Below are positions 31,296-41,544 of a DNA stretch of 64,000 nucleotides, piece after piece. The DNA comes from Adiantum capillus-veneris (taxonomy: Eukaryota > Streptophyta > Polypodiopsida > Polypodiales > Pteridaceae), in contig CM043945.1 in the NCBI GenBank assembly GCA_014529385.2, positions 858,312 through 922,311 of the forward strand. The letters run 5' to 3'. The notes under the pieces were generated by a model. That model saw nothing but the letters and a program-made list of their open reading frames with translations, was not told the origin of the DNA and did no database searches. How positions within the stretch are numbered: position 1 is the stretch's first letter; every line of letters begins with the position of its first letter. A program made the position numbers and the translations under genes.

Positions 31296-33659
31296 ATGGC
31301 TGACAACAACAACACAGATGTGTTCAAGATGTTTGCTGCTGAGGACAGGTTGGATGGGGACAACTACCCTATGTGGGCTTATATGATGCAACATGTTCTT
31401 GTGTCAAAAGGTGTCTGGAACATTGTGCAGGGCATTGATGTACATCCTGGTTCTGAAGATGTAGGCGATGTTGAGGATGTTGCAGGTCTTGCTGCAAGGA
31501 TTGCAGCTGTTAGAGTTGTTTTGGCTACGGCAGAACAAGCTCGTTGGGATGTTAAGGATGCGCAGGCTCATGCATTGATTGCGTTGTCTGTGAAGCGCAC
31601 CATTATTCCTCACATCCGTTCAGCAATATCTGCAAAACAAGCTTGGGATATTCTAGCAGGTCTTTATGCAAGCCGCAATGAGGCTAAAATTGCTTTGCTA
31701 CGTAAAGAGCTAGAGTCGAAGATTATGCATGAGGAAGATGATATGGACACTTTCCTTGCTAGTGTCAAGGATATCAATGAGCAACTCATTTCTGCAGGTG
31801 AAGTCATTTCGGACAGTTCCCTTGTGCAGACTGTTCTTGATGCCTTACCAGATTCCTACCAGACTTTTGCTAGTACTTGGAGACTGATGACCCAAGGAAA
31901 TCCTGAAGTTGTCAAGTTTGATGCATTATGCACATTGCTGTTGCAAGAGTCACTTTCTAGAAAAAACAGGACTAGGCAGCATGCAGTTGAACAGGCTTTT
32001 ATTGCTTCTCAAAGAAGGGGTGGTAACAGTAATGCAGCCACTTCTTATGGTTCTGCCGTGAGTGGCAAAAATTCTGTTCCTAATGCTTCTGGTGGCAGCA
32101 CTTCTTCTGGCAATTCTGGTGATAAGGGCAAAAAGAAGATGTGTTGCCATTATTGTAAAGCCAATGATCACTTGATCAAGTCGTGTCCTAAGTTGAAGGC
32201 CAAAGAGGCTAAGAAGAAAGAGGGTGGTTCCACTGCAAATGCTGGTTCCACTACAAATGCAGCCATTGTTGAGTCTTCTGTGAAAGGAGATTGTGATGCT
32301 GATGTTGATGCAGAATGGGATTTTAGCGCAGAGTGCACTTACAATCTTGCTGTCCATGATGCATGCTTGTCAGTTGCTGCAGATTCACATGTGTGGTATT
32401 TCGACAGTGGTGCTACAAAGCACATTACCTCACATCGTGAATTGTTTACCTCTCTCGAGTCTGTCCCTCATGGAAATTCAGTCACTTGTGCCAACAACGC
32501 CTCTTATCCAGTTCAGGGAGTTGGAAAGATTGTGCTCACTGCTGCTAATGGCAGTTCCTTCACACTTGTTGATGCACTTTATGTACCTGGGATCAAGAAG
32601 AATCTCTTGTCTGTATCCGCACTTGCTAGACTTGGACTTGTAGTCAAATTTGTGGATGACAGATGTACAGTTCATGATCTCAGTTTTGGTGATGAAATTG
32701 TTGCATCTGGGCTTTTGTGCCGTGGGCTGTATAAGCTCACTTTGTATGACAAGTGTGGACAAAATTTTGCAAATGCTGTTGCAGATTCAAGGGCTATTTC
32801 AGATGCAAAACTTTGGCATGCACGTTTTGGTCATCTGAATTTTGCCAGTTTGCTGCGTTTGCAGAAATCTGATATGGTTGCTTCTTTGCCGCCTCTTGAA
32901 GCACCTGTCAAACATGTTTGTGAAGGCTGTATTCTGGGTAAAATGCAGCGTTCTAAGTTTCCAAAGGATGGTTCGGTTAGGGCCACATGCAGGTTGCAGC
33001 TTGTGCATAGTGATGTTTGTGGGCCCATGCAAACTCCGTCCTTGGGCAATTACCTGTACTTCGTGACTTTCATTGATGATTACTCCAGGCATGCATGGGT
33101 ATTTCCGCTTAAAGAGAAGTCCGAAGTTTTTATGTGCTTCAAACAATTTTTGGCTATGGCTGAAAATGTCTCAAAATGTACTATGGGCACCCTCCGTTCC
33201 GATCGAGGGGGGGAGTATATGTCTCATGAATTTAATGTATTTCTGGCTAGTCGTGGGATAAAACACCAATGTACAGTGCCTTATACACCTCAGCAAAATG
33301 GTGTTGCTGAGAGGAAAAACAGGTCACTAACGGAAATGGCACGATGTATGGTCAAAAGTCAAGCTTTGCCGCATTCTTTTTGGCTTGAGGCCATCATGTG
33401 TGCCACTTATGTACTTAACAGGTGTCCTACGAAAGCTTTGCAGTCTATTACTCCATATGAAGCATGGCATGATAGAAAACCTTCTATTGAGCACATGCGT
33501 GTTTTTGGCTGCTTGGCATATGCTTTGGTGCCACAAGTGCAGCGCAGAAAATTGGATGATAAGGCTGTCAAATGTATTTTTGTTGGTTATAGTGTTGAAG
33601 CAAAGGTTACAGGTTGTATCATCCGCAAACAAAACGTATTCTGGTTTCACGGGATGTAG
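31296..33659 (+). CDS. gag-pol: C-B gag-protease-integrase (first frame)
   Basis: The ATG at 31296 opens 787 codons. Gag has LDGDNYPMWAYMMQH near the N-terminus. The CCHC knuckle CHYCKANDHLIKSC lies near residue 285. Protease has WYFDSGATKHIT near residue 367. The pre-integrase finger has LWHARFGHLNF and CEGCILGK. The integrase core has VHSDVCGPM, FIDDYSRHAWVF, LRSDRGGEYMS and PQQNGVAERKNR, with the D,D,E residues in place. One G is missing from the run at 33605-33606, so the frame leaves the family path about 18 codons before its stop at 33657-33659. The RT part continues in another frame from 33614. It looks recently functional. Confidence 0.94.
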   Translation: MADNNNTDVFKMFAAEDRLDGDNYPMWAYMMQHVLVSKGVWNIVQGIDVHPGSEDVGDVEDVAGLAARIAAVRVVLATAEQARWDVKDAQAHALIALSVKRTIIPHIRSAISAKQAWDILAGLYASRNEAKIALLRKELESKIMHEEDDMDTFLASVKDINEQLISAGEVISDSSLVQTVLDALPDSYQTFASTWRLMTQGNPEVVKFDALCTLLLQESLSRKNRTRQHAVEQAFIASQRRGGNSNAATSYGSAVSGKNSVPNASGGSTSSGNSGDKGKKKMCCHYCKANDHLIKSCPKLKAKEAKKKEGGSTANAGSTTNAAIVESSVKGDCDADVDAEWDFSAECTYNLAVHDACLSVAADSHVWYFDSGATKHITSHRELFTSLESVPHGNSVTCANNASYPVQGVGKIVLTAANGSSFTLVDALYVPGIKKNLLSVSALARLGLVVKFVDDRCTVHDLSFGDEIVASGLLCRGLYKLTLYDKCGQNFANAVADSRAISDAKLWHARFGHLNFASLLRLQKSDMVASLPPLEAPVKHVCEGCILGKMQRSKFPKDGSVRATCRLQLVHSDVCGPMQTPSLGNYLYFVTFIDDYSRHAWVFPLKEKSEVFMCFKQFLAMAENVSKCTMGTLRSDRGGEYMSHEFNVFLASRGIKHQCTVPYTPQQNGVAERKNRSLTEMARCMVKSQALPHSFWLEAIMCATYVLNRCPTKALQSITPYEAWHDRKPSIEHMRVFGCLAYALVPQVQRRKLDDKAVKCIFVGYSVEAKVTGCIIRKQNVFWFHGM

Positions 33660-35581
33660 TGTTTGTGGAAGACTCTGTTCAGCCCTTGCTGTCATGTACT
33701 AGAGACAGTAATGTAAGCTCACAGGACATTTATGACACTTTGTTGCCTCTTTTCAGTGGTGGAAATACGAATGTAAGTTCCAATGAGGCAAATGTACAGC
33801 CTATGGGGGTTTCTGAAAATGTTTTAGAACAGCCTATTACTGATGCAGATGTACATGATGTACTTGATGAGGAAAGCGCTGAAAATGAGCAGGCTAGAGG
33901 TATGCCAAAATGGCTGGTGCACACTTTGCGTGACAGTAAATTGGATGCACCTTTATCTAGTCGTACTCGTTTAGGCTCTCGCCATGCATCTTATGCATCA
34001 GATTGTTATGCTTTGGCTGTGTCTAGTTTACATGATGTTGAGGAGCCTCTGTCTTTGGATGAAGCACAGAATTCAGAAAATTGGATTGCTGCCATGAAAT
34101 CAGAATATGATGCACTTATAGAGAATGACACATGGACTTTATGTGATTTGCCTCCTGGTAAAAAGGCCATTGGTATGAAGTGGGTTTACAAGTTGAAACG
34201 CAAGCCGGATGGTGAGATCGATCGCCATAAGGCTCAACTTTTTGCAAAGGGTTATGCACAACAAAAAGGCATAGATTATGAAGAGACGTTTGCTCCCACT
34301 TGTCGTATGACTACTGTGCGTTTTCTATGTGCATTGGCAGCTCATTTTGGTTGGGATGTACATCAATCAGACATTGTTACTGCTTTCTTGAATGGTGACA
34401 TATTTGAGGAAGTTTATGTAACGCAGCCTCGCGGTTTTGTCATAAAAGGACAAGAGGACAAAGTGTGCAAATGTAAGAAGGCTTTGTATGGGTTGAAGCA
34501 ATCTCCTCGTGCTTGGTATGAGAAAGCTGACACTCATTTGGCTAAACGAGGCTTTTGTAACAGTCCAACAGAAAGCACATTGTATGTAAAGCGTGAGGAT
34601 GATGTATTTCTCATTGTGGTTCTTTATGTTGATGATTTGCTGATCACTGGACCAAATGAGAGACATATTGCTGAATTTAAGGCTGATTTGAATGCTACTT
34701 TCAAGATGAAAGATTTGGGGCTATTGCATCATTACTTGGGTATACAGTTTAAGCAGTGTGATGGTGGTATTGCCTTGTGTCAGAAAAGTTACATAGAGAC
34801 ATTGCTATGTAAGTTTGGACTTGAGGATTGCAAACCTATTGCCACTCCCATGGAAACAGGTTTGAAGTTGAGTCTACATGATGCTGGCGATCCTGCTGAT
34901 GTCACTCTTTACCAAACTGCTGCTGGCTGCCTCATTTATGTATGCAACACGAGGCCAGATATTCAGTTTGCAGTCTCGCAGGTTAGCAGATTTATGCATA
35001 GCCCAGGGTCTAAGCATTGGCAGGCTGTCAAGAGGATTTTCCGCTACCTTAGTGGCACTTTACATCTTGGCTTGTTTTATCCCAAGGGGGGATCATTGCC
35101 GCCAGACTTACATGCTTTTTCGGACTCAGATTGGGCTGGTTGTTTTGACACGCGAGTGTCCACAAGTGGTTTTTGTTTCATGCTTGACAGTTCATGTATA
35201 TCATGGTTGAGCAAGAAGCAACCTACTGTGGCCACTTTGAGTTGTGAGGCTGAGTACAGGGCAGTCTTCACAGCTACGGTTGAGTGTGTATGGCTCAGAC
35301 ACCTTATGGCTGACTTGGGTGTTGGACAGGACACTGCCAACACTATCTACACTGACAGTCAGAGCGCATTGGCAGTTGCGAGGAACCCAGTTTTTCATGC
35401 TCGCACAAAGCACATTGAGGTGCATTACCACTATGTTAGGGAGAGGCTCTCAGCAGGAGAGATCAGCTTGGCTTATGTGCCAACACAGGACAACCTTGCA
35501 GATCTTTTCACAAAGGCATTGTCTCGTGAGAAGCTTGAAGCTTTCCGCAAAGCTTTGGGCTTACTCCCCTTTGTGGACTGA
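33614..35581 (+). CDS. pol: C-B reverse transcriptase-RNase H (second frame)
   Basis: This continues the polyprotein in the +2 frame relative to gag; with no ATG of its own at the true junction it would not be made separately. RT shows ENDTWTLCDLPPGKKAIGMK, then the D of HQSDIVTAFLNGD, YGLKQSPRAWY and the catalytic LYVDDLLITG. RNase H shows DSDWAGCFDTR, TSGFCF, LSCEAEYRA and TDSQSALAVARNP. It ends at TGA 35579-35581, close to the polypurine tract, and is fully open over 655 codons. Confidence 0.94.
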   Translation: MYHPQTKRILVSRDVVFVEDSVQPLLSCTRDSNVSSQDIYDTLLPLFSGGNTNVSSNEANVQPMGVSENVLEQPITDADVHDVLDEESAENEQARGMPKWLVHTLRDSKLDAPLSSRTRLGSRHASYASDCYALAVSSLHDVEEPLSLDEAQNSENWIAAMKSEYDALIENDTWTLCDLPPGKKAIGMKWVYKLKRKPDGEIDRHKAQLFAKGYAQQKGIDYEETFAPTCRMTTVRFLCALAAHFGWDVHQSDIVTAFLNGDIFEEVYVTQPRGFVIKGQEDKVCKCKKALYGLKQSPRAWYEKADTHLAKRGFCNSPTESTLYVKREDDVFLIVVLYVDDLLITGPNERHIAEFKADLNATFKMKDLGLLHHYLGIQFKQCDGGIALCQKSYIETLLCKFGLEDCKPIATPMETGLKLSLHDAGDPADVTLYQTAAGCLIYVCNTRPDIQFAVSQVSRFMHSPGSKHWQAVKRIFRYLSGTLHLGLFYPKGGSLPPDLHAFSDSDWAGCFDTRVSTSGFCFMLDSSCISWLSKKQPTVATLSCEAEYRAVFTATVECVWLRHLMADLGVGQDTANTIYTDSQSALAVARNPVFHARTKHIEVHYHYVRERLSAGEISLAYVPTQDNLADLFTKALSREKLEAFRKALGLLPFVD

Positions 35582-35656
35582 TCCTGTCCTCAGGGCATGG
35601 CACTTCCCTTTACTCATGTGCCAGCTCTCGTTCACCGCATCACTCCAGGGGGGATT

Positions 35657-35883
35657 TGTTACCATATACATGTGGTAGTGATGTGTGTGAACACACTAGG
35701 ACCGCCGGGGCATTTTTTCCCTCTTTAGGAGGTTTTTTCCCCCGTGCATTGTATATACGCCCATCACTCTAGGGCTATCTATCTTTCCATTGCACACTAA
35801 GTAACATACTCTCTATTGTGTGCCTTGAGCTTCCTTCGTCTTCTCCAAGCTGTGTGTGTTTCTCTGCAACCCTAATTCCAACA
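35657..35883 (+). repeat. 3' LTR of copia C-B
   Basis: Same as the 5' LTR except one C for T in GTATATACGCCC. It is followed by TTAAG. Confidence 0.97.
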
Positions 35884-38089
35884 TTAAGGAGTTTGACGAG
35901 AACTCAAGTCTATATTCTTGTTCTGCTCTCTATGCAATTCATGGGACATCTTTTGCACAACCCAGCTTCGAGTGGAAGGTTAGTGTTCAATGACGTCACA
36001 AATGTGTTGCTCACTAAAGAAATTTGACATAAATCTCTCGACGGTGCTAGTCATGGAGATGCATATATGGCTGGCACTTCAACAAAGACAAAAGGTCGTG
36101 ACAGGAACAAATACAAAAGCAAAAGCAGAGAGAAATATCCTCGTAGTCCCAGCAAACACAAAAACGCAATTAGAGACTGCAGTGCCAGAAATGCTGAGTG
36201 TTACTATTGCCACAAAAGGCCATTACAAAAAGGATTGTCGCAGTTTCCTAAAAGATCATAAAAACGTGCAAAAAGATAATTCTGGCAAAAACAAAAGTAC
36301 GGTAAAGATTGAGGAGCTCAATGTGGTTGAGTCTCCCATACCTACCACTGCAGTAGAGGATGCTCCTCCTCTAGTGATTAAAATTATGCCAACAGAGATT
36401 CATGCAGAGGTGACAGCAAATCCCTCAGATGTTCTCATTTTCACTTCAGATCTCACTCCAGATGCTTTGGTTGCACATGATGAGGGTTATGCGTAGAATT
36501 GGATTCTTGATTCTGGTGTAAGTTTTTGTGTCACACCACATAGAGAGTGGTTTTCCTCTTATGCATCCATGCATAGCATAGTCAAGCTTGGTGACTCCTA
36601 TGAGCTTGACATTATTGGTATTGGTGATGTGAAACTTCAGATGCATAATGTCACTATTTTTGTGTTATAGAATGTCAAACATGTGTCCAAGCTACTTTCT
36701 TTCTACGGGGCAACTGGATAATCCTGGCTACACTACAGTTTTTGGTAATCATTCTTGGTTGATCCGCAAGAACAACCTTGTCATGATGAAAGGTCGTAAA
36801 AACAGATCCATGTACTCTATGTTTGTTTCGAGTGTCGACAACGACTCTATCTATGTTGCCGAGCTGCCGTCTACTAATTTGTGGCATACTCAGCTAGGGC
36901 ATATTATCGAAAGGGGAATGAAAACACTTCAGTGTTTTGGCTACTTACCTGTGTTAGATTACACGGACTTTCCATTATGTGAACATTGTCTATATGGAAA
37001 ACATACTAGGTTGATGTCTTTGCCATTGAACAAGAAACTAGGCGAACCCCTAAACGTAGTGCACAGTGATTTGTGTGGTCCAATGCCACATAAAACTCTG
37101 GGGGGGCAAACTACTTTCTCACGTTAATAGATGATTCTACCAAAAATGTGTGGGTGTATCTCCTTAAGCGTAAGGAAGAGTTCTTTTCTACGTTCCAAAA
37201 ATTCATCTCCTTGGTTGAGAACCAATCAAGAAAAAAGCTCAAAGCTTTTCGCACGAGTAATGGTGAAGAATACGTCTCCACGGAGTTCAAGGATTTTTGC
37301 AATCAAAGAGGCATTCGTCGGCAGTTTACTGCTCTATACACACCTGCACAAAATGGGATAGCTGAAAGAATGAATCGCACGATTCAAGAGCGATTTATCT
37401 CTATGATTTCTATGGCGAAGCTTATTCTAGACTTTTGGGGGGAAGTTGTTCTCACAGCAGTGCACATCCTCAACAGGTCACCTAGTTCTCCTTTGAATTT
37501 CAAAATTCTAGAGGAATTATGGACTGGAAAAACGCCAAGCTATGAGCATTTACGTGTATTTGGATGTGAAGATATGCACATGTGCCCAAAGAACTTTGTC
37601 GCAAGTTAGATCCCAAGTCACAAATTTGCATTTTTTATTGGCTATGGGGTAAATGTAGTGATGGGCTATCGTCTTTGGCACCCAGAATCCTGCAAAATCA
37701 TTCTTAGCTCCCACGTGATTTTCAATTCATCAAAAATTCACAAGAAGGCCGTTAAAGAAGTTAAGTACAGACGAGTTCATTTTGAGGATGTAGCCTCCGA
37801 ACCAACTCAATTCAGTAGTGTTGCACCTAATCCTCAAGTGCAAGATACTACTATTGCTCCGGAGAGAGCAGAGTCCAGTAGTCAGGCACTGAGACGCTCT
37901 GTAAGAGTACCACGTGTGCCCGAGTGGTTTGAGATGGGTATACAACACATTTTGGTCACTGACAGTGGAGAGCCAACCTGGTACAACAAACCTATACAAA
38001 TGGACGATAGCGTTAAGTGTGAGAAAGCTATGCAATCAGAATACAATTCAATTGTGGCTAATGAGACATGGTATTTGGTTGAATCATGA
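35884..38089 (+). pseudogene. Copia C-A gag end, protease and integrase, degraded
   Basis: Frames shift several times. Visible in order: EFDENS (end of gag); a basic region RDRNKYKSKSREKYPRSPSK; the knuckle CYYCHK...GHYKKDC in two frames (36195-36245); protease WILDSGVSFCVTPHREW near 36500; LWHTQLGH near 36880; CEHCLYGKHTR; VHSDLCGPM; an integrase core with TSNGEEYVS and PAQNGIAERMNR (37148-37609); and the end of integrase with GYRLWHPESCKIILS. An in-frame TAG replaces the sense codon before NWILDSG. At 38050-38085 NETWYLVE, the first motif of reverse transcriptase, is followed by a stop and then unrelated DNA. Confidence 0.88.
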
Positions 38090-38103
38090 CCCTAAACCCT
38101 AAA
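38090..38103 (+). repeat. Telomere-type repeat (CCCTAAA)2 at C-A truncation point
   Basis: Two perfect copies of the plant telomere unit sit exactly where copia homology stops. They could mark break repair, or could be a telo-box of the adjoining sequence. Confidence 0.6.
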
Positions 38104-39301
<1,198 letters not shown>

Positions 39302-39359
39302 CACTACAAGAGGTTGTGTGCTCTTGTGACGCTTTTAGCAACGAAAATACACTGGGTTT

Positions 39360-39545
39360 TTATAACCCCCGATGTCGCTAAGAGTGTCGTTATCAGCATC
39401 GATACGGGGACATCGCTATAAGCGTCGCTATGACAGTCGCTATAAATGTCGCTCTATAGCGACGCCTATAGCGACAATTATAGCGACGCTGCAGAGCCAT
39501 CTATAGCAACGCTACAGAGCCTTATATAGCGACATTCATAGCGAC
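39360..39545. repeat. CACTA-1 left subterminal repeats
   Basis: About five copies of (A/G)TCGCTAT in forward orientation are followed by about six of ATAGCGAC in reverse, so the two halves are complementary. Such subterminal motifs are the usual binding sites of the CACTA accessory protein. The right end (46380-46500) has the same motif in both orientations. Confidence 0.85.
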
Positions 39546-39938
39546 GCTCGAGAGAAAAACATTTTGGTGGCAGGGCATTCACCCATCAACCATATTGAAT
39601 GTTTCATTAATTGATTCACCTTTGAAAAAAAAGTGCAAAGGTAGATATAGACCCAAAATAGTCACCCATAAGACAATATAACCATTAACTCCATCATCCA
39701 TAGTACGTATTGTTTGCAAAATAAAGATACAAAATTGACAAGCGTGAATTGATGAAAGTAAATCAATGACATTTGTACACATAGGCAAAATCACTTGATT
39801 GTTAAACTTTGCAAATGTAATAGTTACAAACCATTGTCATTATTTAAAAAATATACATGATTTTCAAAAAGACGTATTAAAGTCGTCTCATGATACATAA
39901 GCTATGACAAAAAGAAACTAACGCTATCTAGCTATGGC

Positions 39939-40985
39939 TAAACTGACATCGTATAATCAGACGTCTCATCGCGTCCAAGCGGCGTATCTGTCGGATTCTG
40001 CAAAAAAAAACAATAAGACAGCTTTTTGTAAGTATAAACATATAGCGACGTTTATAAAACAATACAACAAATAGAAAAGAATAAACCCTAATACTAACCA
40101 TGCCGCCGCAAAAACTCAGAATGTCCAAAAGGGCGTTTAAGCCCTTTCTGCCTGTGTACTCACGCTTGTACGGTGTGGGATCACATCCTGCCACATCGAC
40201 CACTGTCAAAACATACAAAGAATCCATTATGTTAGAGTTTAAAAACCCATAAACCCTAAATTATCAAACATAGAGAGCAATGCGAAAACACTTACAAAAT
40301 CGGCCTCAAATGATGCCCACACGTCGCTCCCAAAGTGGTGCGAGCTTCTTGCCTCTACTCGCGCTCTGGCTGCCTCCTTTTGTTGCTTCCACTTGTCGAA
40401 ATTCTCGCGCGCCGCTTTCTTCGCATTCTTCCAATCTTCTTTGGCCAGCCAATCTGGTATGTCCCACCCATGCTTGATTGCTTTCTGCACTTCGGAGCGC
40501 TTATGCTTGCAGTATTCGCGCATTCGAACCTTCATCACGTCTTCATTGAAGCGGTCATCCCGTGTTGGAATGGGAAACTCTTCATGAAGCATGCTGATGA
40601 CTTTGTCTTTTAAATCATTTGGTACTTCACTCCAGGTGTTTAGTATGTAGTGTCTAAACACCTGAGAGAAAAGACCGCGTATGTGCGAAATCACCTTCTT
40701 GCCTTCATCATCCAAGATGATGCCGCCGCTGAAGTCAACGGAGTAAGGCAAGCCCTCTCGCCGCTGCCGCTTGAACCTGGGTGTCCCTCCAGGGGTCTCT
40801 AGCGGAGTGTCAACGGGGGTACGGACGTCAGGATTATCCACTGGGGTCTGAACCCCGAGGCGAGGAGTGTCCACTGGAGTGACTGCTGGAGGAGTAGCTA
40901 GTGGTATGTAGCTGTTAGAAACGGCAGTCATCCGTGTAAAACCTGGTGTCGATGGTGATGCCGTGGCTGGTGTCAAGACGGACAA
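39939..40985 (-). CDS. CACTA-1 accessory protein (TNPA/transposase_24-like), three exons
   Basis: Exon 1 runs from ATG 40985 to about 40298 (donor TTTT|GTAAGT). It encodes a Thr/Pro-rich N-terminus with repeated TPVDTP motifs, a basic KRQRRE, then a conserved block with HYILNTWSEVPNDLKDKV, FPIPTRDDRF and MREYCKHKRSEVQKAIKHGW. This resembles the plant transposase_24 (Ptta/En/Spm) region. Exon 2 (about 40205-40101) follows TTTTGACAG and ends at CATG|GTTAGT. Exon 3 starts after TTTTTTTGCAG near 40000 and ends at a TAG near 39939. Exons 2 and 3 join in phase. Exon 1 to exon 2 is off by one base under these sites, so the first junction is uncertain or carries an indel. The same locus is present at 63620 onward in CACTA-2. 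Confidence 0.65.
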
Positions 40986-41333
40986 ATAAGGGGAGGGTAA
41001 AGAGCCTCGTCAAATACGAGGTGGTTTCGAAGCATCGGCGGCAGCATCCCCACAACAACCGCCATCGCCACCACTACAGCGCCGGTGCCTATACGAGTGT
41101 GAAGATCGTCTCATCGACACCGAAGCTTCAAAGCACGCTAAATGCTTTGAAACAGAGGGAGATGTGGATAGAGTAGGAACGCGCGATGGTGCGCAAGAGC
41201 GATGACGCTCCACGTACCACTATCTCTGCTAGGGTGACAAAGAAGAAAGAAACTCATCATCATCCATACCTGCATTAAACACACGAACGTTGAAACTTAA
41301 TATTGAATGAATGGAGTAGAAAACATGGATAAG

Positions 41334-41339
<6 letters not shown>

Positions 41340-41383
<44 letters not shown>
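41340..41383. repeat. (GA)n microsatellite in CACTA-1
   Basis: About 22 GA units, followed by GGAGGAGGAGG. Confidence 0.97.
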
Positions 41384-41387
<4 letters not shown>

Positions 41388-41544
41388 AGGAGGAGGAGGA
41401 GGTGCTCGTCATCCCTGCTTATGAGAACATACCTAGAGCACACGTACCTGGAGTGGATGCAAAGACCATTAAATACAATGACGCAATGACTCAAGGACAT
41501 GAGAGCTTCCAAGCACATAAATTCTAAAATGGGATGTTAACTAT

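Larger units (their letters stand above)
30707..35883 (+). mobile_element. Ty1/copia retrotransposon C-B, full length and very young
   Basis: A 5,177-bp element with 227-bp LTRs (30707-30933 and 35657-35883) that differ at one base by my reading (T at 30810 region, C in the 3' copy). The target duplication TTAAG is at 30702-30706 and 35884-35888. The primer-binding site TGGTATCAGAGC is at 30936-30947. A purine-rich tract CAGGGGGGATT lies before 35657. Domain order gag, protease, integrase, reverse transcriptase, RNase H is diagnostic of Ty1/copia. The only break seen in coding is a one-base loss in a G-run at 33605-33606. Confidence 0.97.
19202..38089 (+). mobile_element. Ty1/copia element C-A, old, truncated and twice invaded
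   Basis: The element is reassembled from three pieces: 19202-21621, 30352-30706 and 35884-38089. A gag frame reaching LTMWK at 21621 continues after G2 at 30352 with KEHMKDILTNKG; removing G2 plus one TGGAA copy restores the frame. The gag stretch ending GFK at 30706 continues after C-B at 35884 with EFDEN. Next come a CCHC knuckle region, a protease motif (WILDSGVSF), the pre-integrase HLWHTQLGH-like motif and integrase. The element stops at the start of reverse transcriptase near 38089, beside a telomere-like repeat. RT, RNase H and the 3' LTR are missing. The first 2.3 kb after the primer-binding site is a long leader without a clear gene. Confidence 0.82.
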
